Source: Micromonospora haikouensis (GTDB taxonomy: Bacteria > Actinomycetota > Actinomycetes > Mycobacteriales > Micromonosporaceae). Taken from it: DNA of 64,000 nucleotides. A program made the translations under genes and the position numbers. Shown here in pieces: positions 62,972 to 64,000 of the stretch (the first letter of the stretch is position 1; each line of letters begins with the position of its first letter). The notes beneath the pieces are model-generated. The model made no database searches, had not been told where the DNA came from, and saw only the letters and a list, made by a program, of their open reading frames with translations. Location: positions 33,706 to 97,705 of the forward strand of contig NZ_FMCW01000001.1 of the NCBI RefSeq assembly GCF_900091595.1, written 5' to 3'.

Positions 62972-64000
62972 ATGCTCAGGCTGGAGGTGCCGCCGTCCGT
63001 CGAGGCGGAGCGGGTCGTCAACGCGGTGCTGGCCGACCTGCGCACCGGTGACCACCGGGGCGTCGTCGTCGACTCGCCGCCCGGTGCCGGCAAGTCGACC
63101 CTCGTCGTCCGCGCCGCCGTCGAGCTGGCCGCCGCCGGGGAGCCGCTGATCATCGTCGCGCAGACCAACGAGCAGGTCGACGACCTCATCGACCGGCTCG
63201 CCCGCAAGGCCCCCGGGCTGCGCATCGGCCGGCTCTCCGCCACGGAATACAAGCCGACCGACCGGGTGAAGGGCCACCCGACGGTCAAGGTGGCGGCGAA
63301 GGTCGCCGACCTCGGCGAGCCGGCCGTCGTCATCGGTACGGCCGCCAAGTGGGCCATGGTCACCGAGGGCTGCTGGCCGTGGGCGATCGTGGACGAGGCG
63401 TACCAGATGCGGTCTGACGCGTTGTTGCGCGTGGCCGGCAGGTTCGAGCGGGCCCTGTTCGTGGGGGATCCCGGGCAGCTCGACCCGTTCTCCACGGTCG
63501 AGACCATGCGCTGGACGGGCCTGACCTGGGACCCGATGCAGTCCGCGGTGGCGGTGCTGCTGCGGCACAACCCGCAGTTGCCGGTGCACCGGCTGCCGGT
63601 GTCGTGGCGGCTGCCTGCGTCGGCGGCGCCGGTGGTCGCTGCGGCGTTCTACCCGTTCACCGGGTTCCGGGCGGGCACTGGCAGCGACGACCGGGTGCTC
63701 GCGTTCACCGACGCCGGGCCGGGGGACGCCGTCGACGCGGCGGTGGAGCTGGCGGCGTCGACGGGCTGGGCGCTGTACGAGCTGCCGGAGCGGCACACCC
63801 CGCGTACCGACTCCGAGGCCGCCGCCGCGTGCGCCGCGCTGGCGCTGCGGGTGCTGGCGCGCGGCGCGGTCGCCGTCTCCGAGCACGCGCCGGCCGGCGC
63901 GCCGGTCACCGCCGACCGGATCGCCGTGGGGGCCGCGCACCGCGACCAGGTCGCCGCCATCCGCGCACACCTGGGCGCGGCCGGGGCGGGCATCACCGTG
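62972..64000 (+). CDS. SF1-type helicase/ATPase, 3'-partial
   Basis: The frame runs open for 343 codons to the window end. Walker A is VDSPPGAGKSTLVVRA (about 35-50), Walker B WAIVDEAYQM (about 140), motif III FVGDPGQLDPF (about 165) and motif IV-like SWRLPASAAP (about 212). This order is that of superfamily 1 (UvrD/Upf1-like) helicases. ATG 62972 has GGGGGAGAG 4-12 bases upstream. It would suit the RecB-like nuclease at 41513 as a partner, but the two are about 20 kb apart. Confidence 0.85.
   Translation, partial: MLRLEVPPSVEAERVVNAVLADLRTGDHRGVVVDSPPGAGKSTLVVRAAVELAAAGEPLIIVAQTNEQVDDLIDRLARKAPGLRIGRLSATEYKPTDRVKGHPTVKVAAKVADLGEPAVVIGTAAKWAMVTEGCWPWAIVDEAYQMRSDALLRVAGRFERALFVGDPGQLDPFSTVETMRWTGLTWDPMQSAVAVLLRHNPQLPVHRLPVSWRLPASAAPVVAAAFYPFTGFRAGTGSDDRVLAFTDAGPGDAVDAAVELAASTGWALYELPERHTPRTDSEAAAACAALALRVLARGAVAVSEHAPAGAPVTADRIAVGAAHRDQVAAIRAHLGAAGAGITV

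Overview
The window is very GC-rich actinobacterial DNA, with GTG starts, 4-bp ATGA/GTGA overlaps between genes, leaderless TANNNT promoters a few bases before start codons, XRE/DUF397 pairs and 10-methyl fatty acid genes. The mix, together with the short AGGAAGGGGCCCTTCCT-type intergenic repeats, suggests a Micromonosporaceae genome, probably Micromonospora. That taxonomic call is inference. No rRNA, tRNA or CRISPR array was seen.

Region 1 (1 to about 23.1 kb) is the right-hand part of a non-ribosomal peptide synthetase (NRPS) cluster on the + strand. The order is A-T-C-A(truncated)-T-E | C-A-T-E-C-A-T | O-carbamoyltransferase | T-C-A-T | cytochrome P450 | MFS exporter | stand-alone condensation protein. 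The genes are almost all translationally coupled. Specificity codes read by eye suggest Thr-like, Phe-like, Ser and an aliphatic residue, with two epimerised positions. The product is likely a carbamoylated, oxidised, partly D-configured peptide. No thioesterase is visible, two carrier domains meet at a gene junction, and one adenylation domain lacks about 135 residues, including its P-loop.

Region 2 (23.2 to 29.4 kb) holds a membrane-anchored AA10 polysaccharide monooxygenase, a DprA-like/phosphoribosyltransferase pair under an apparent LexA-controlled promoter (resembling the ShosTA toxin-antitoxin/defence pair), an XRE-DUF5753/DUF397 regulatory pair, an aldo-keto reductase, and a secreted solo cellulose-binding module behind a CebR-type operator.

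Region 3 (29.5 to 45.5 kb) is mostly chromosomal housekeeping and accessory metabolism: MoxR/VWA pair, DinB-like protein, GlxA-type regulator with divergent MFS gene, DUF427, tmsA/tmsB for 10-methyl-branched fatty acids, a zinc-ribbon protein, a DHA2-type exporter, a RecB-like nuclease coupled to an unknown 511-aa protein, and an ArsR-type regulator divergent from a peptide deformylase across a shared palindromic operator.

Region 4 (45.6 to 54.9 kb) carries a membrane GGDEF-EAL protein, gluconate permease and gluconokinase, a YidD-like protein, a VOC protein and a secreted trypsin-like protease. Two short inverted-repeat elements lie between convergent gene pairs.

Region 5 (54.9 to 64 kb) looks like a defence or mobile island. 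It has a phospholipase-D/SF2 helicase/DUF3427 protein, a strikingly AT-richer gene fusing a STAND-like ATPase to a Ser/Thr protein kinase, a start-less HNH nuclease relic, an unknown gene, a sugar epimerase-type TIM barrel and the beginning of an SF1-type helicase that runs off the window.
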